DNA from: Cheiracanthium punctorium
Lineage: Eukaryota > Arthropoda > Arachnida > Araneae > Cheiracanthiidae
NCBI GenBank assembly: GCA_038373885.1
Contig: JAWZYV010013174.1
Coordinates: forward strand, 806,001 to 870,000
Direction of reading: 5' to 3'
Length of the DNA: 64,000 nucleotides
Part shown: one piece after another, positions 47,807-59,620 of the stretch
How the letters are laid out: each line of letters starts with the position of its first letter
Position numbering within the stretch: the first letter of the stretch is position 1
Notes under the pieces: generated by a model
Databases searched by the model: none
Told to the model about the DNA's origin: nothing
The model's input: only the letters and a program-made list of their open reading frames with translations
Position numbers and translations under genes: made by a program

Positions 47807-49210
47807 CACTCTATAACAAAAAAATCGACGCACCAAGAAACAAACATCCGATTGCTTTGAAATTTCGTATGCATGAATGTTTTAAACAGATATGCAAATG
47901 ATTCAAATTTGGTGTCTAGTGAATGAATAGTTTGATCTCTAGCGCATCGGAACTGCGCATCCAGCAGACGTATATATGGAACAGTTCTTCAACGGTTGTT
48001 AAAACTTTCGGTTTGATTGCGATTCAGATGACCTTTCAACAACTTAAAAAATGCCTCGCTGCAGGATTCGTGCTCATTACGAGCAACTGTCAGAGTTTGA
48101 CAGAGGTCGTATCATTGGATTGAAAGAGGCCGGTTGGACTAATCGGAGAATCGCTCGTCATTGGAGTCGAAGCGATGCGACGATTCGAAGATGCTGGCAA
48201 GGATGGGTGGAAAATGGCAGAGTGCAGCGTCAGGATGGTAGCGGTCGACCTAGGGCTACAACAGATCGTGAGGACAGAGTGATGGTCCGATCAGCTGTCA
48301 CAGCGCCTTCTTCATCTCTATCAACCATCAGACGTTCAACACAAACACCAGTGTCCATCATGACCATTCACAGACGGTTGAGAGAGCGAAATCTACGCTC
48401 GCGCCGACCGTTACGCCACCTGCCACTCACGCCTGCACACTGCCGAGCCAGAGTACAGTGGTTCAGGGCTCGATCAGGTTGGAATGATGCCGACTGGGGA
48501 CGTATAGTCTTTAGCGACGAATCCCGCTTCCAACTGTGTCCTGACGATCATCGAAGACGTGTTTGGAGACGCACAGGGCAGAGGGGGGATCCTACTTTCA
48601 CTATTGCACACCACACCGACCCTCAACAAGGTATTATGGTCTGGGGTGCCATTTCCTTTGACAGCCGGACCTCTTTGGTCGTCATTAGAGGTACACTTAC
48701 TGCACAACGGTACGTGGACGACATCCTAAGACCTGTTTTGCTACCGTTCCTTTTGCAGTGCCATGGGCTGGTTTTTCAGCAAGACAATGCCAGACCACAT
48801 ACGGTTCGTATTGCTCTAAACTGTCTGGAAGCTTGTCAAACTCTTCCTTGGCCGGCCAGATCGCCAAATCTCTCTCCCATCGAGCATGTCTGGGATATGA
48901 TGGGAAGGCGATTGCATCTTGCACGGACTGTTGATGACCTCGTTCGACAATTGGAGCGAATTTAGCAGGAAATACCGCAGGAGACCATCCGGGAGCTTTA
49001 TCGGTCTATGCCAGGCCGTGTGGCAGCTTGTATCCAGGCTAGCGGCGGGTCAACACCTTATTGAACTTGTTACTGTAACTCTGAAATAAATTATTCAATT
49101 GTTCTAAATTTTTATTCATTTACTATTCTGTACATTGTCTTCCTATCCACCAATTTTCGTCTCAATCGGACACCTCCTTCTTGGTGCGTCGATTTATTTG
49201 TTATAGAGTG
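47807..49210 (+). mobile_element. near-intact Tc1-like DNA transposon
   Basis: Left repeat CACTCTATAACAAAAAAATC plus GACGCACCAAGAA (47807-47839) is matched by the right end with one mismatch over 33 bp. A further TCCGATTG block lies inward of each. TA borders both ends (47805-47806, 49211-49212), the Tc1/mariner target duplication. Total length is 1404 bp. The only gene is the transposase at 48051. High repeat identity and one lesion in the gene point to a young insertion. Confidence 0.96.
48051..48965 (+). CDS. Tc1-like DDE transposase, C-terminus cut by a TAG
   Basis: The 304-residue frame starts at an ATG about 240 bp inside the left repeat. It holds two helix-turn-helix regions (about 21-50 and 85-115) joined by a GRPR motif at 66-69. 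Catalytic residues are Asp156 (VFSDESRF), Asp245 (QQDNARPH) and Glu278 (SPIEHVWD). The spacing from Asp245 to Glu278 is 32 residues, two fewer than the classic DD34E. The enzyme would cut the transposon out at its inverted repeats and insert it at TA. After ERI the codon is TAG (48963-48965). The same frame then continues QEIPQETIRELYRSMPGRVA to a TGA at 49062-49064, which is the usual family end, so a full protein would be about 337 residues with residue 305 lost to the stop (probably a Trp codon originally). The catalytic core is complete, so activity of the shortened protein cannot be excluded. The gene is much less AT-rich than its surroundings. Confidence 0.95.
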   Translation: MPRCRIRAHYEQLSEFDRGRIIGLKEAGWTNRRIARHWSRSDATIRRCWQGWVENGRVQRQDGSGRPRATTDREDRVMVRSAVTAPSSSLSTIRRSTQTPVSIMTIHRRLRERNLRSRRPLRHLPLTPAHCRARVQWFRARSGWNDADWGRIVFSDESRFQLCPDDHRRRVWRRTGQRGDPTFTIAHHTDPQQGIMVWGAISFDSRTSLVVIRGTLTAQRYVDDILRPVLLPFLLQCHGLVFQQDNARPHTVRIALNCLEACQTLPWPARSPNLSPIEHVWDMMGRRLHLARTVDDLVRQLERI

Positions 49211-49212
49211 TA

Positions 49213-50545
49213 TATTAATCAAAAATATTAAAATACTCTTCAAACTAAAGAGCTGTTTAAAATTATATATTATTTTCTTTTCCATATATTTTTCAATGTT
49301 CGATATTTAAAAGCATATTTTCAGCGAATCTAAATGAATTCGAACTACACTGAAAAAACACGTAGATACGTAGATTGTTGAGATTTTTAATTAAGATTGT
49401 TCTTTGTGGCACTTTTATCTGGTAGTCGATGCAACCCTGCAAGACAACATAACTAATGTTTTATTTTGCCCATAAAATAGACTAATGACAGATATATTTA
49501 TATATATACAAATAGTTAATAATATATTTATTTTCGATCTGATGAGGGATAATTTCTTTACAGAAATAATTTTCAAAAACGTTTATAATGTTGTGGTGAA
49601 GTTGTCATTTAAATTAAATAAATAAGAAACTAATACATGATAAATAAAGAAAATTGGAACGAAAAAATTAGCCTTAAAATAAGACGAGCCTATGATAAGT
49701 TTAAAAGTGATGCATTTAAATGAATGTCTATAAAAGGAAGAATTAAATGCATTGACCAAATATTGATGAAATTTGTACATAATGTCTACAGAAAAAAAAG
49801 TAAACGCCTTGCACGTGTTCTAAAATGGCAGAGGTAACTTTCGTTATAAATATAAATTTTTGTGACATTTATTTTGTTTAGTTGGTAACAATGGTTTTTA
49901 AAATCTTCTTCGTCATGCGAACTTAATTATTCATCAGCTGTGCTAGTTTAGTACACTTCTTCATTCAGTCATTCTGCAGTATTATTCAAAGTGCTTTGTT
50001 TTGAAAAAGTAATCGATTATCTCTTTGAATCATATAAAATAGGTATCTTGTTTTTAAAATTGGATTAAACAGCTGTCTGGCTTAAAACTTCAAACGCCGC
50101 TCACAGATGGCTCTACAATCTATTTTTGTCAATTATTGAATTTAAATTCGTCTTCATTCCTTTTCTAGTGGACAAAGAAAAAAATTCTAGTTACCTTTTT
50201 TGAATGAAGTTTAATATAATTAGTTACATAAAAAGGTGTGAACTTTGTTTAGGTCTACAGAAAATAATTTCACCTGATTTACCTTGAGTGTGAAATCAAT
50301 TTATGCAAAATATTACTGCATTAAATCTAACCTCTCTATGAAAGTTTTAGCATTGGATAAGGCTACGTAAAGAATTTTTTTTTTTTTTTTCAACGGCGTC
50401 GCAAGTTTTAATACTACTCCGTTTTAAAACAGAATGCGAGAATCAACCAGATGAACTGACTCAACAATCCGGGGTTTCTTTTGCGGTAAAAATGCGAAGT
50501 CATTAATTAAAAACTGAATGAGATTCACAAACTGTACCACAAACT
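49213..50545. other. AT-rich spacer
   Basis: A T-run at 50380-50391. No gene recognised. Confidence 0.45.
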
Positions 50546-50547
50546 TC

Positions 50548-50598
50548 CGAGGAGTTATTTAGAATTGCGCAAGTTGTGCAATTCTAAATAACTCCTCG
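50548..50598. repeat. perfect 21-bp hairpin
   Basis: CGAGGAGTTATTTAGAATTGC (50548-50568) is exactly inverted at 50578-50598 around a 9-bp loop GCAAGTTGT. The size resembles a small-RNA precursor stem, but it could equally be a tiny foldback. Confidence 0.85.
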
Positions 50599-50599
50599 A

Positions 50600-52608
50600 G
50601 ATTACACAGTTTTATATTTTTCATGAGATTGGACCACGGTGATTTGGATATTTAAATTAAACATTTAAGGGGGATAAACTAAGATAGTATAAGTAATAGG
50701 TAGAATTCGTAGATTTTTTACTATAATATAAACTGAAGCACAATTTACCGTGCTAATCAAAATCTTTGTGAAAATAAAAGTGTACATATTCATCAGATTC
50801 AAATGGGTACATTACAACTAACTAAAATATTAATAATCTCACGTTAATTTATGCCGCGATAGTTTCAATAGAAGGGATTGCCTGAACGTTATATTTATCT
50901 ATAGATTAACATACATTTTTGACTGCAGATGTTAAATTATTTTATTTGTTCTACACATTTCAAAAATTAGGAAACAAATGAATATTAAAAGAAGTAATTT
51001 CCAGGCTGTACTGATATTTAAAAAATGGTTTATTCTTAATAGATTTTTTTCTTAGTTTTAGCTAACTCATAATGATATGGCCTGTTTTACAAGTTCTATA
51101 GAAAGATTTCGTTTCATCTTAGTTACTATTTTTGGAAGGAATTTGAAAAGGTCTAATCTGGACCAAAATGCCAATTTTGGTCGAGTCAGTTCCATCCAAT
51201 CGATACCATTGTTATCGAATTGCACGTCAGATTGTTTTGAGCATTTTGTGATATGAGCTTTTAACTCACACATGAAAGTGTAGATAAATTCAGTTTTTTA
51301 AAACTATATGAATTTAGTTTTCATCATGTTAAGATTAATATTATATTTATCACATGCATTAATCAATGCTGATAACTGCTACATTAATGATCATGATCAT
51401 TCTAATAATTAATATTATTTCACAAATATCGAAGTAGTTATAAAAAGTAATTCTCGTTAAGGCTTTTAACCTTTTGCGGCCATATGTCTGCTGTGAAACA
51501 CCAAAGCAGAAAACTACATTTTATTTTATTCTCCATTTTAACCTCTAAACATTTCAGCCTAAATGAGTATTGATTGTTTTACGGTATATTTTTACGAATT
51601 ATTTGTTGTATTATCAACAAAAAATAAATTAATATGTCCTTTAAGTTATAAGTACACGGTATTTTCATTTCAATTTTTTCCTATCTATTTATAAACACAG
51701 TTTTTGGCTCAGATACTTGCATTGTGTTTCTAGCTTAAAGTTTTACGCTAAATTAAAATTTGCAATCAGAATTTTTCTATCATACACAGTTTTTCTACAA
51801 TTACATTTTTAATTATTGCTTCCTGGAATTTTTAGAGCTTTATTCAGAGATCACTAATGTACGTAAAATAATATTTTAAATACTTTATTTGATGTATTTA
51901 TTTGCATATAGTATGGGCACACAAAGACTGCACCATTTTATGTAGGCACATATACTGTAGTCTCGGTAAAACATAAAATTAAAATGAACTATTTAAATAG
52001 ATGATCTTAAGATTAGGCTAGTTCAAAGCAATTTTGCAATACTCCAGTGAACGGAGCCTTGGTGAGACAAATAAGTAAGTTTAAAGTTTTACAAAAGGTT
52101 TAAAGGATCTAATCAAACAAAATAATAATTAATGATTAAAAACAGAAGCCGTGTACGAAGCACAAATTGATTAAAAATATGTGATCAGCTGCATCAGAGC
52201 GCCAAGTGTATGTATTTTATAAACAGATGTCAATGGAATGGAGATAGCTGTCGGCTGCATCTTAATCAGTGTCGCTTTATAAATCCGATAGTATTGCACA
52301 GACATTCACTGTTTACGTGCTTAGAAAGTTTGCAATGTGTTCTGCGTTTCATAAGTTAGTTAATATGACAAGAAATTGTATAATCATCCAGGTAACTTTT
52401 GTTGTGTGTGTGGGGATTTTACATAACGGCGATGCTTGACTCCCCTAATCAAAAAGTGATATGAAGTACATTTTGGCTGTAAAGTAGGGGGATCAAGGCA
52501 TGAACTGGGTCCTTCGTAACTCCAGTTCAAAATGCGTGAGGCTTCTGACTGATTGGTCTCGGGGTTCTAAGCACATGAACTTAGCCTTACCTATGGTGTA
52601 CTGTGAAC
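50600..52608. other. AT-rich spacer
   Basis: No gene recognised. TTAACCTTTTGCGGCC at about 51467 resembles one end of the TTAA MITEs, but no partner end was found. Confidence 0.4.
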
Positions 52609-52616
52609 CTCTAGAT

Positions 52617-53054
52617 CAGAGGTTCCCAAACTGGGTGCCGTGGAGATAATCAATAAAAGTGTTTTGGTGGAGTATAATCAAATAATTTCCTCTGAACCTG
52701 TATCCCCAAGAAAGGGAGCCAAGCCGATCACTTAGTGGGCTCAAACAAAAATATTTCAGTCAAGTTCAAGACTGTCCTGTAGCCTCTCTTTTATAGGAAC
52801 TCCCTGAAATGTTCTATATTCAATGGTCAAAATTCTATATCCCTTTCCCAAGAGAGTACTTTCTTGATAGTTAGCCATATAAACAAACAAACAAAAAATA
52901 ACGTAAAATGCACCCAAACTGCTTTATTTTAACCTTTATATTCATATCGCTTTAAAGGAAATCTGCCGCGAAAGTTTTTAGCCCGAAAGGGGTGCCGCGT
53001 AATGTTTTTAGCCTGACAAGGGTGCCGCGGGTAAAAGAAGTTTGGGAACCCCTG
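52617..53054. mobile_element. hAT-type MITE, sister of the 39112 copy
   Basis: Ends CAGAGGTTCCCAAACTGGGT and (reverse complement) CAGGGGTTCCCAAACTTCTT, with an identical 8-bp duplication CTCTAGAT at 52609-52616 and 53055-53062. It is 438 bp long and uninterrupted. Within the family, GGTGCCGCG repeats near the right end are shared with the 39112 copy. No transposase. Confidence 0.95.
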
Positions 53055-53139
53055 CTCTAGATCATTCATCGGAATGTTATTTTTGCATTTAAAAGATAAA
53101 AGGAATAAGTAGTACATCCAAGCATACAGTGAAGTACCC

Positions 53140-54475
53140 GAATTTGGCATCAGCTAAGCAGCCAGTATCTCACAATGAGGACTTACTTGTATCATATCCC
53201 TCAACAAATCTAAGTACAGAAAATGAATTGGAGTATGAGGAAAATACCAATGCTCAACATAATGAATTAAATTATCCTATTTTTGAAGCAATTACAACCT
53301 CCTGAGAATCTCATCTTTTAATCTCAAGGCAAATTAAAAGATGAACGACCTTGATCGCAATTTGAAACTATCCAAAATTCAGGCCGAACTTTTAGGTTCT
53401 AGACTGAAAGATTGGAATCTTTTTCAGAAGGACACTAAAGTGTACTTTTCGCAATCGTCAGGAAGAATTTCAAGGGTACTTTTCTATGGAAAATGATTTA
53501 GTGAATTGCAGCACCATTTGTGCTTTGATGGATGAACTTCAACATAAACATAAAACAACCAAATGGAGACTATTCACTGACTCTTCGAAAACCAGTTTCA
53601 AGGCTGTCCTTTTACATTATGGGAGCACATTTCCTTCTGTATCATTTGCTTATGCAATCAACATGAAGGAAATGTATGAAAATATGAAAATCCCGTTAGA
53701 AAAAGTCAATATAACAAGTTGTGTTGGACAATATGCTGCGATTTAAAAGTAGTTGCATTGCTAATGGGTCTACAGTTCAGCTATACTAAATTTTTTTTGT
53801 GTGTGAATCGATAGTAGGGACAAGAAAAATCATTACATCAAGAAGTAATAGTCGAAACAATAATCGCTTACACCTGGACTGAAAAATGTTTTGCATCCAC
53901 CATTTGTCAGCTATGATATGATTCCCTTACCTCCCCTTTTATATAAATTTAGGGCTTTTTAAAATTTATTTTAAGGCAATGGACAAAAATGGTGCTGGGT
54001 TTCATTATTTAAAGGAAAGATTTCCTTCTGTAAGTGATTCTAAAATAAAGGAAGGGATTTTTGTGGGTTCCCAAATAAGATCTTAGTTTGCCTTAAAGTA
54101 TTTGAAGATTCGTTTAACCAAATTGAAAAATCAGCATGGAGGTCTTTAAAAAGTGTTATCCAAAATTTTTTTTAGTAAATCATAAAGCACTAATTTGAGA
54201 CTGTAAGTGATTTGTTACAGTCATACAAAGTACAAAGACATGAGTGTAATATGTCACTAAAAGGGTATTTCTTTGACTCTCACTTTGATTTTTCCCCTAT
54301 TTCGGGTCCGTGCTCGACGAACACGGGGAACATTTTCAAGAGATTTCTGCCTTCTAAAACATAGGTACCATAGACGATGGAGTGCAAGAACACTTGCTGA
54401 TTACTGCTGGGCACTTAATAGGAATATTCCAGATGCCAAAAACCGAAGAAAATCAACAACCTCCACATTTTAAGT
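53140..54475 (+). pseudogene. frameshifted relic of a multi-copy arthropod gene family of unknown function
   Basis: Plus-strand pieces in different frames form one colinear intronless protein trace. They are DLDRNLKLSKIQAELLGSRL (about 53342-53401), then QEEFQGYFSMENDLVNCSTI leading to WRLFTDSSKTSFKAVLLHYG (frame 53486-53746), then MDKNGAGFHYLKERFPS-like residues (about 53980) with IKEGIFVGSQIRS, then YFFDSHFDFSP (about 54268) and finally LADYCWALNRNIPDAKNRRK (frame 54273-54473). From memory, this layout matches an uncharacterised protein family found in many copies in arthropod genomes. I do not know its function and have not verified it. Many stops and frameshifts make it non-functional. 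The absence of introns suggests retroposition or residence in a transposon. It starts about 90 bp after the hAT MITE. Confidence 0.65.
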
Positions 54476-54688
54476 AAATCGAATAGTATCATGCCTGTAT
54501 GTAAGCATTCAACATTTCGTTTTCAATTAACAAGCGTGTCACAAAAGAACCATGGGAGATAGAGAAAACTACTTACATATTTGAATTTAACATAAAAAGT
54601 TCTATTGTGATCACAGCTTTTTGCTCTTGGGCGAAAATAGTTTAGTTTTGTTGACTAGTATTACTTATGATAAAAAGAAGTACTTTAA

Positions 54689-55196
54689 CCCATAAGGCTC
54701 AATTTTTTTTCTGTGTCTGAAATAAATAAATATATGTGATAATGTTAGTGATTATTATTTGAGGAAAAATAGTTTAAAAATAATAATCTAATATTGTTCT
54801 AGAAAAATCAGTTTTTATTTCAGTTTTGTATGCGGTTCACTGGGCCTAAGATATACTTTTTTGTATTTATTTTGCAATTTTAGAATTCAAATCATTTCTT
54901 GATAGGACGAACACAGTCATTTTTTCCGGGTCAAAACTCTTAGATAACTTTATTTTGTTAATTTTTTAACATGTACAAAACCAAATTCGAAAGATTATGG
55001 TTTAAATTTCAATCAGTTTTGCCAATAATATGAACAGTAATTACGTCTACTTGTAACAGCCTGAATCATATCGTTTTGCTATCTATGTATAAATACTCTT
55101 AAAAATCGACAGACGTCTGTCTATACTAGTATTTTACAGACGTAGAGGAATAATTAAAGTGGTTGTTCCACGCATGCTACCTGGTGTCTTGTAGGG
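54689..55196. mobile_element. candidate TTAA MITE
   Basis: CCCATAAGGCTCAA follows TTAA (54685-54688), and GTGTCTTGTAGGG precedes TTAA (55197-55200). The termini share CCC/GGG and only weak inner similarity. The interior is AT-rich with no frame. Supported by TTAA on both sides, but chance is possible. Confidence 0.45.
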
Positions 55197-55200
55197 TTAA

Positions 55201-56865
55201 GACGATAAAATGGAATATTACGTCACGAAACCTTTATTGAAAGAATTCGGATTTTTTTCTGTGTGCAGTTAATCATGTGCTTCACAACTATAGAAAGACA
55301 ACACATAGTTTTTCTTTCGAATCATGCTTTCAATTGACTTCTGAACAGAATCCAATCTCCTAAGACATTTTTCAGGAATTAGGGTGAAAAAAAGTGATAA
55401 CATTAGTCGTAAAGTTGATCACACAAAGCGTTTATTCTGTATGGAATAGAATACAGGCGGTCGGTTCCGGCTGATTTCGATAACAATAATCGTTTGATAA
55501 AAATAACCGTGATCACATTAAGCGTTATCCACTGTATTCACAATATTAACGACTTAAATACAGGAAGGTAGGCATTTTTTAAAGAGAAAAGAACATATTT
55601 AATTTAATGGAAGAGTAGAAGAGTTTTCTTTAGCAGACGAATACCTTAAATAGATTGAAGGATAGTTCAGTGGGAACGCGACCCCCTTCTCTCTTACCCC
55701 AATGCCGCGCTTATGCTTAACTATGTCGTACTATTAGAAAATGTTCTCCAAAATAAACCTTTTTTTTGGCGAAAATCGTTGAGAAATTGTGAGTGTTCAC
55801 TTTTCAGTGTTAACAAACTGAATTCTTCCTACGTATACTTAAAAATATACATTTGGTTATATTTGGCTTAGAAGAATTTCAAAACTCATAGATTGTTCAA
55901 GTTTGAAATGAGTTCGAGCAGCATAAGGTGTATAAATGACATTTAATAAGAAAAACATTATTTGGGATAGGCTATACAGTTCTATAGCTATATTTATCAG
56001 AGTCACGCAAAACAATCTCGATAGAATATAATGCAGTAAAGAATTTTAACAAATTGTTCAATGACGTTGGATAATTTTCTTTAATTTTCGTTCAGATGGG
56101 ATAAACTAGTAAACAAAACATCTGTGTTGGTATTATTATTTATCATTACTTATTGTAATTCTTGTTACACATTTTGAACAATTAAATGCTCAAATATTAA
56201 GTTCAATTTTTAGTACATGGCATTTACGAATAATTATTTTAACTTCCATTAAATATCTGAACAACCTGAAATATCAAATTCGTTTTCATTTTTCAGTTAA
56301 TCTACACTAATTCTATGAAGTTCTGGGTGCAAAGATGTACTCAGGAGAAACTTAGGTGTTAATGATTAAGAGAAATTAATTAAAACTATTTACTATAGAA
56401 TATCTTTTGTCTGTAGTGCGGCAGGAGTTAAACATTTTCAGAAAAGTACACCTGCTTTTCAAAAATATCTTGAAAATGAACATGTGTGAAACTTAATATG
56501 TACACAATTTATTATTTAAAACTGTACTATTTATTTCTAATAGTATACCTTACTAAATAATAACATATCCTTTATTTAACTACATTCCAGTATTTCTTTC
56601 AATAGCTTAAAATTGCATTTTAAACAATGCATTTCACACATCTGAAAAGCACGTTGCATTATTATAACTTAGTAATACTTCCAAAACTTTTACTTTCCTT
56701 CATATAAACAGCATAAAACACGCGATAAAAAGCTGTCAGTTCATAAAAATGTAGTAAAACTCTTAATTTGTTTGTTTTTATCAGCAGTAGTTAGAATAGA
56801 AGACTTTAAGGATTTTATACAACTTATTTTTGCTATACACAATTACTTAGTACAAAGTCACTGGA
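55201..56865. other. AT-rich spacer
   Basis: No gene or mobile element recognised. Confidence 0.45.
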
Positions 56866-57034
56866 CAGTGGCGTGTCCAAGGGGTGGGGATAGGGGAACA
56901 CAACCCTCCATGATGAATTTTTTGACATACAAAATATATATTCTTCACTCCCTTATCACACTCACGTATACATATATGTGAGTTGCAGTAGTCGTAACCC
57001 CCCCCCTCATGAAAAATTTCTGATTACGCCACTG
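56866..57034. mobile_element. small hAT-type MITE
   Basis: Ends CAGTGGCGTGTCC and (reverse complement) CAGTGGCGTAATC, identical over 9 bp, with a C-run at the inner right. The flanks CACTGGA and CACTGGG are near-duplicates but not a clean 8 bp. At 169 bp it is non-autonomous. Confidence 0.65.
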
Positions 57035-57039
57035 CACTG

Positions 57040-58480
57040 GGAACAATACTTCGTACAAAGTCATGTAATAGATTAAGCATAATACCGCCAGACGAAAATT
57101 AGCAAATTTTAGTCTAATGTCTACTGAAATGCATCTTATTTTCTAAATCTCTTTCTCACTCTCTTTAAGAGCACACGATTATTATCGCCTTTTCTCCAAT
57201 ACTGTGAGAGAAAACTGAAAAATCAGTATGTCGATTCTTTTCTTAAAATATCTTACGTCTGTGTAAAGTTCTTCTAACATTGATTTCATGCACAGTTTAT
57301 AATAATTCATAAATCTTTTAATATCACTGATCTGTAAGGCCTCTCAATATTGAGTCTCTATAAAGAGAACTATATAAAATCCCGAGACTTCCACTGTTAA
57401 AACGTAAAAGAATATTAGCATACCAACCTTCGTCTTAACTTCAGGATGCTATTTTTAAGGACTTCGTATCAGAACTACAGCGGACAATGCAACATGTTGC
57501 TAATATTTGTAACTAATTTGAATAGATCTGTATCAAAATTTATATTTAATGAATCTCAAAATAAATATAACTTGTTTTGTTCGACTGACAATCTTTATAA
57601 TCATTTAATTCCAAAATTTTTTGGACACCTTCATCTAAAATCTTGCAAATAAAATCCACAGTACAAGAAATTTGTCGGCAAGAACGTTTTATAAAAATAA
57701 TTTTTGAAAAAGAAAAGACAGCATGTAGTTCAGATAAATAACCTTACAATTATATTCGTTCTTAGTAAAACTAAAGTTTTCCTTTAAATTCAATATTGCA
57801 AGTATTTTTCAAAAGTAGGATCAAACGTAAATTTTCTCTTAACAGACTTTCTTATTCAGCCTTTTTAAATGTAAAACTACCGAATCCATTTTTTCCGACT
57901 TTTTAAATTTTTCGAAAATGTTCAACCATGTTAAACTGATTTATTTACGTAAAAATCTTTTGAACTTTTAGAAAATCAACACTGTACATTATGATGTATA
58001 AATGTTAGGGCATCTTTTCATGACTTGATTTTTTTTGTTTGTGTCTAAAACGGTTTTAAGTAGAAAATAGTGAGTGTCAATATTGTACTTGAGTTCATAC
58101 ACGTGTGCAATTCTTTTTTGAATTAATTTCCTCTTTTTAAAACATCATTTAGTTAAGATTCTTAAATAACTAAATGGTAAAATACAAATTAAATAATATA
58201 TCCGCAGTACATATGAAAGTTGTATGTAAATGCGCTGCAAATAATTTCCATAGTTTTTAAACTTTTTTTTTTAACATCATCTGACTAATGATGTCTATTC
58301 TCAAAAACCTCAAACATTCTGACTGATTTTTTACCCACACTCAATTAAGTTACACCTTTGAAATTTACTATACAGACTGGTTTCTCGTCATAATCCAAAT
58401 TTACGGACAAAACTTAATTTTTATAGATGAGTTTCCCGTGACGTCAAGAACTGAACTGATAGACAAACCAGCCGGTGTGA
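57040..58480. other. AT-rich spacer
   Basis: No gene recognised. Confidence 0.45.
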
Positions 58481-58481
58481 T

Positions 58482-58880
58482 TGTTGTGATCTGCCCACCC
58501 AGTTCTCTTGGTGGACATTGACTTACCACTAGAACTAGTGCTAAAAAGGAATTGCATAAGTCCCTTTATAACAGCCATGTCAAAGCTGTGACTAGTAAAG
58601 CCTGGAGTTCTTTGTTGCACTCAGCCTTCTTATGGAACTTCCTCGTCGGATTTCACAGAAAAGCTTGTCAACTTTTTACAGGATCACCTACGACTAATCG
58701 CCATGGTTAATATTAAAGGCTGTACCTTGTGTTATTCAGGTGCTTTTATGGACTGTACTCACTTGACAATCTACTCTGCACTCTCTTATTTGAATTGTTC
58801 TATTGACAAATTTTCTTATAAGGCTAGTCTTTATTGGGCTGCTAGAGGCTTATGGATGATATGGCTTCTGCCCCCGAAGT
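58482..58880 (+). pseudogene. possible LINE ORF2 C-terminal relic
   Basis: Plus-strand translation gives GCTLCYSGAFMDCTHLTIYS (from about 58718), a Cys-x2-Cys...His pattern like the C-terminal knuckle of LINE ORF2 proteins. It is followed by ALSYLNCSIDKFSYKASLYW (to about 58840) and a frame change near the stop. Sequence upstream is less AT-rich and looks coding-derived but broken. No reverse transcriptase motif is present. The assignment is tentative. Confidence 0.4.
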
Positions 58881-58884
58881 AGGA

Positions 58885-58990
58885 GAAAACAAAAAATCTC
58901 TTGTATGATTACCAAGAGATTTTTTGTTGATTGGCAAAACATATTTTTGTTACCAAGAGCTAATTTTTGTTGATTGGCAAAACATACCTA
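58885..58990. repeat. 41-bp tandem pair with hairpin
   Basis: TTTTTGTTGATTGGCAAAAC occurs twice, as does TACCAAGAG (about 58910 and 58951). AAAAAATCTCTTG at 58891 can pair with CAAGAGATTTTTT just downstream. It sits directly after the LINE-like relic and could be its tail. Confidence 0.75.
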
Positions 58991-59446
58991 TCGGTTAAGA
59001 ACAGGTAACCAGTTGTTCGTAAACAAGAAACTGGCCTATACATCCACTCAAAAAAAAGTAAAGTAGTGAAGTTAAATTTTTTATGTTAATTCTTGTTTCA
59101 ATAAATCGTTCTCTGGAAAGCTAAATGATTTGATATAAAGTATGATTTCAATTTATATTGAGCAATATCTTTTTGTAGGAATACACCGAATTATTGTTTA
59201 ATCTATTTTCAACATATCGTCTTTTAGTTGATTACATTTTAGAATTAATTTACCTAACTTATATTACATAATATATAATAAGAAATAATACGCATACTAT
59301 GAAAATATACAGTAGATAATGCAGATATCATGAGTATCTCTAACAATCCATGCTCGCGTATAAGCATGAGCGGTCGGTGTGGGCGTACGATATTAACCTA
59401 TGACGTATTATTTTACTTTTTAGTTACATTTTTACAAAATATATCG
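58991..59446. other. AT-rich spacer
   Basis: Nothing recognised. Confidence 0.4.
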
Positions 59447-59620
59447 CTGAATCGTTTACTTAAAAAAATCGTTTACTTAAAAAATTTCGTCTTTCGTTTC
59501 GTTTACTTAAAAAATTTCGTCTTTCGTTTCGTTTACTTAAAAATCGTTTACTTAAAAAATTTCGTTTACTTAAAAAACTTCAAATCGTTTACTTAAATCA
59601 TCGTTTACTTAAAAAAATTA
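59447..59620. repeat. minisatellite of CGTTTACTTAAA units
   Basis: CGTTTACTTAAA occurs eight times with spacings of about 14-30 bp. Two of the longer units are identical (TTTCGTCTTTCGTTTCGTTT inside). There are no unique spacers of constant length, so it is a minisatellite and not a CRISPR array. Confidence 0.9.

Noticed and set aside
59447..59620. CRISPR-like array
   Set aside because: Spacers are variable in length and not unique, some are identical, and the DNA is eukaryotic.
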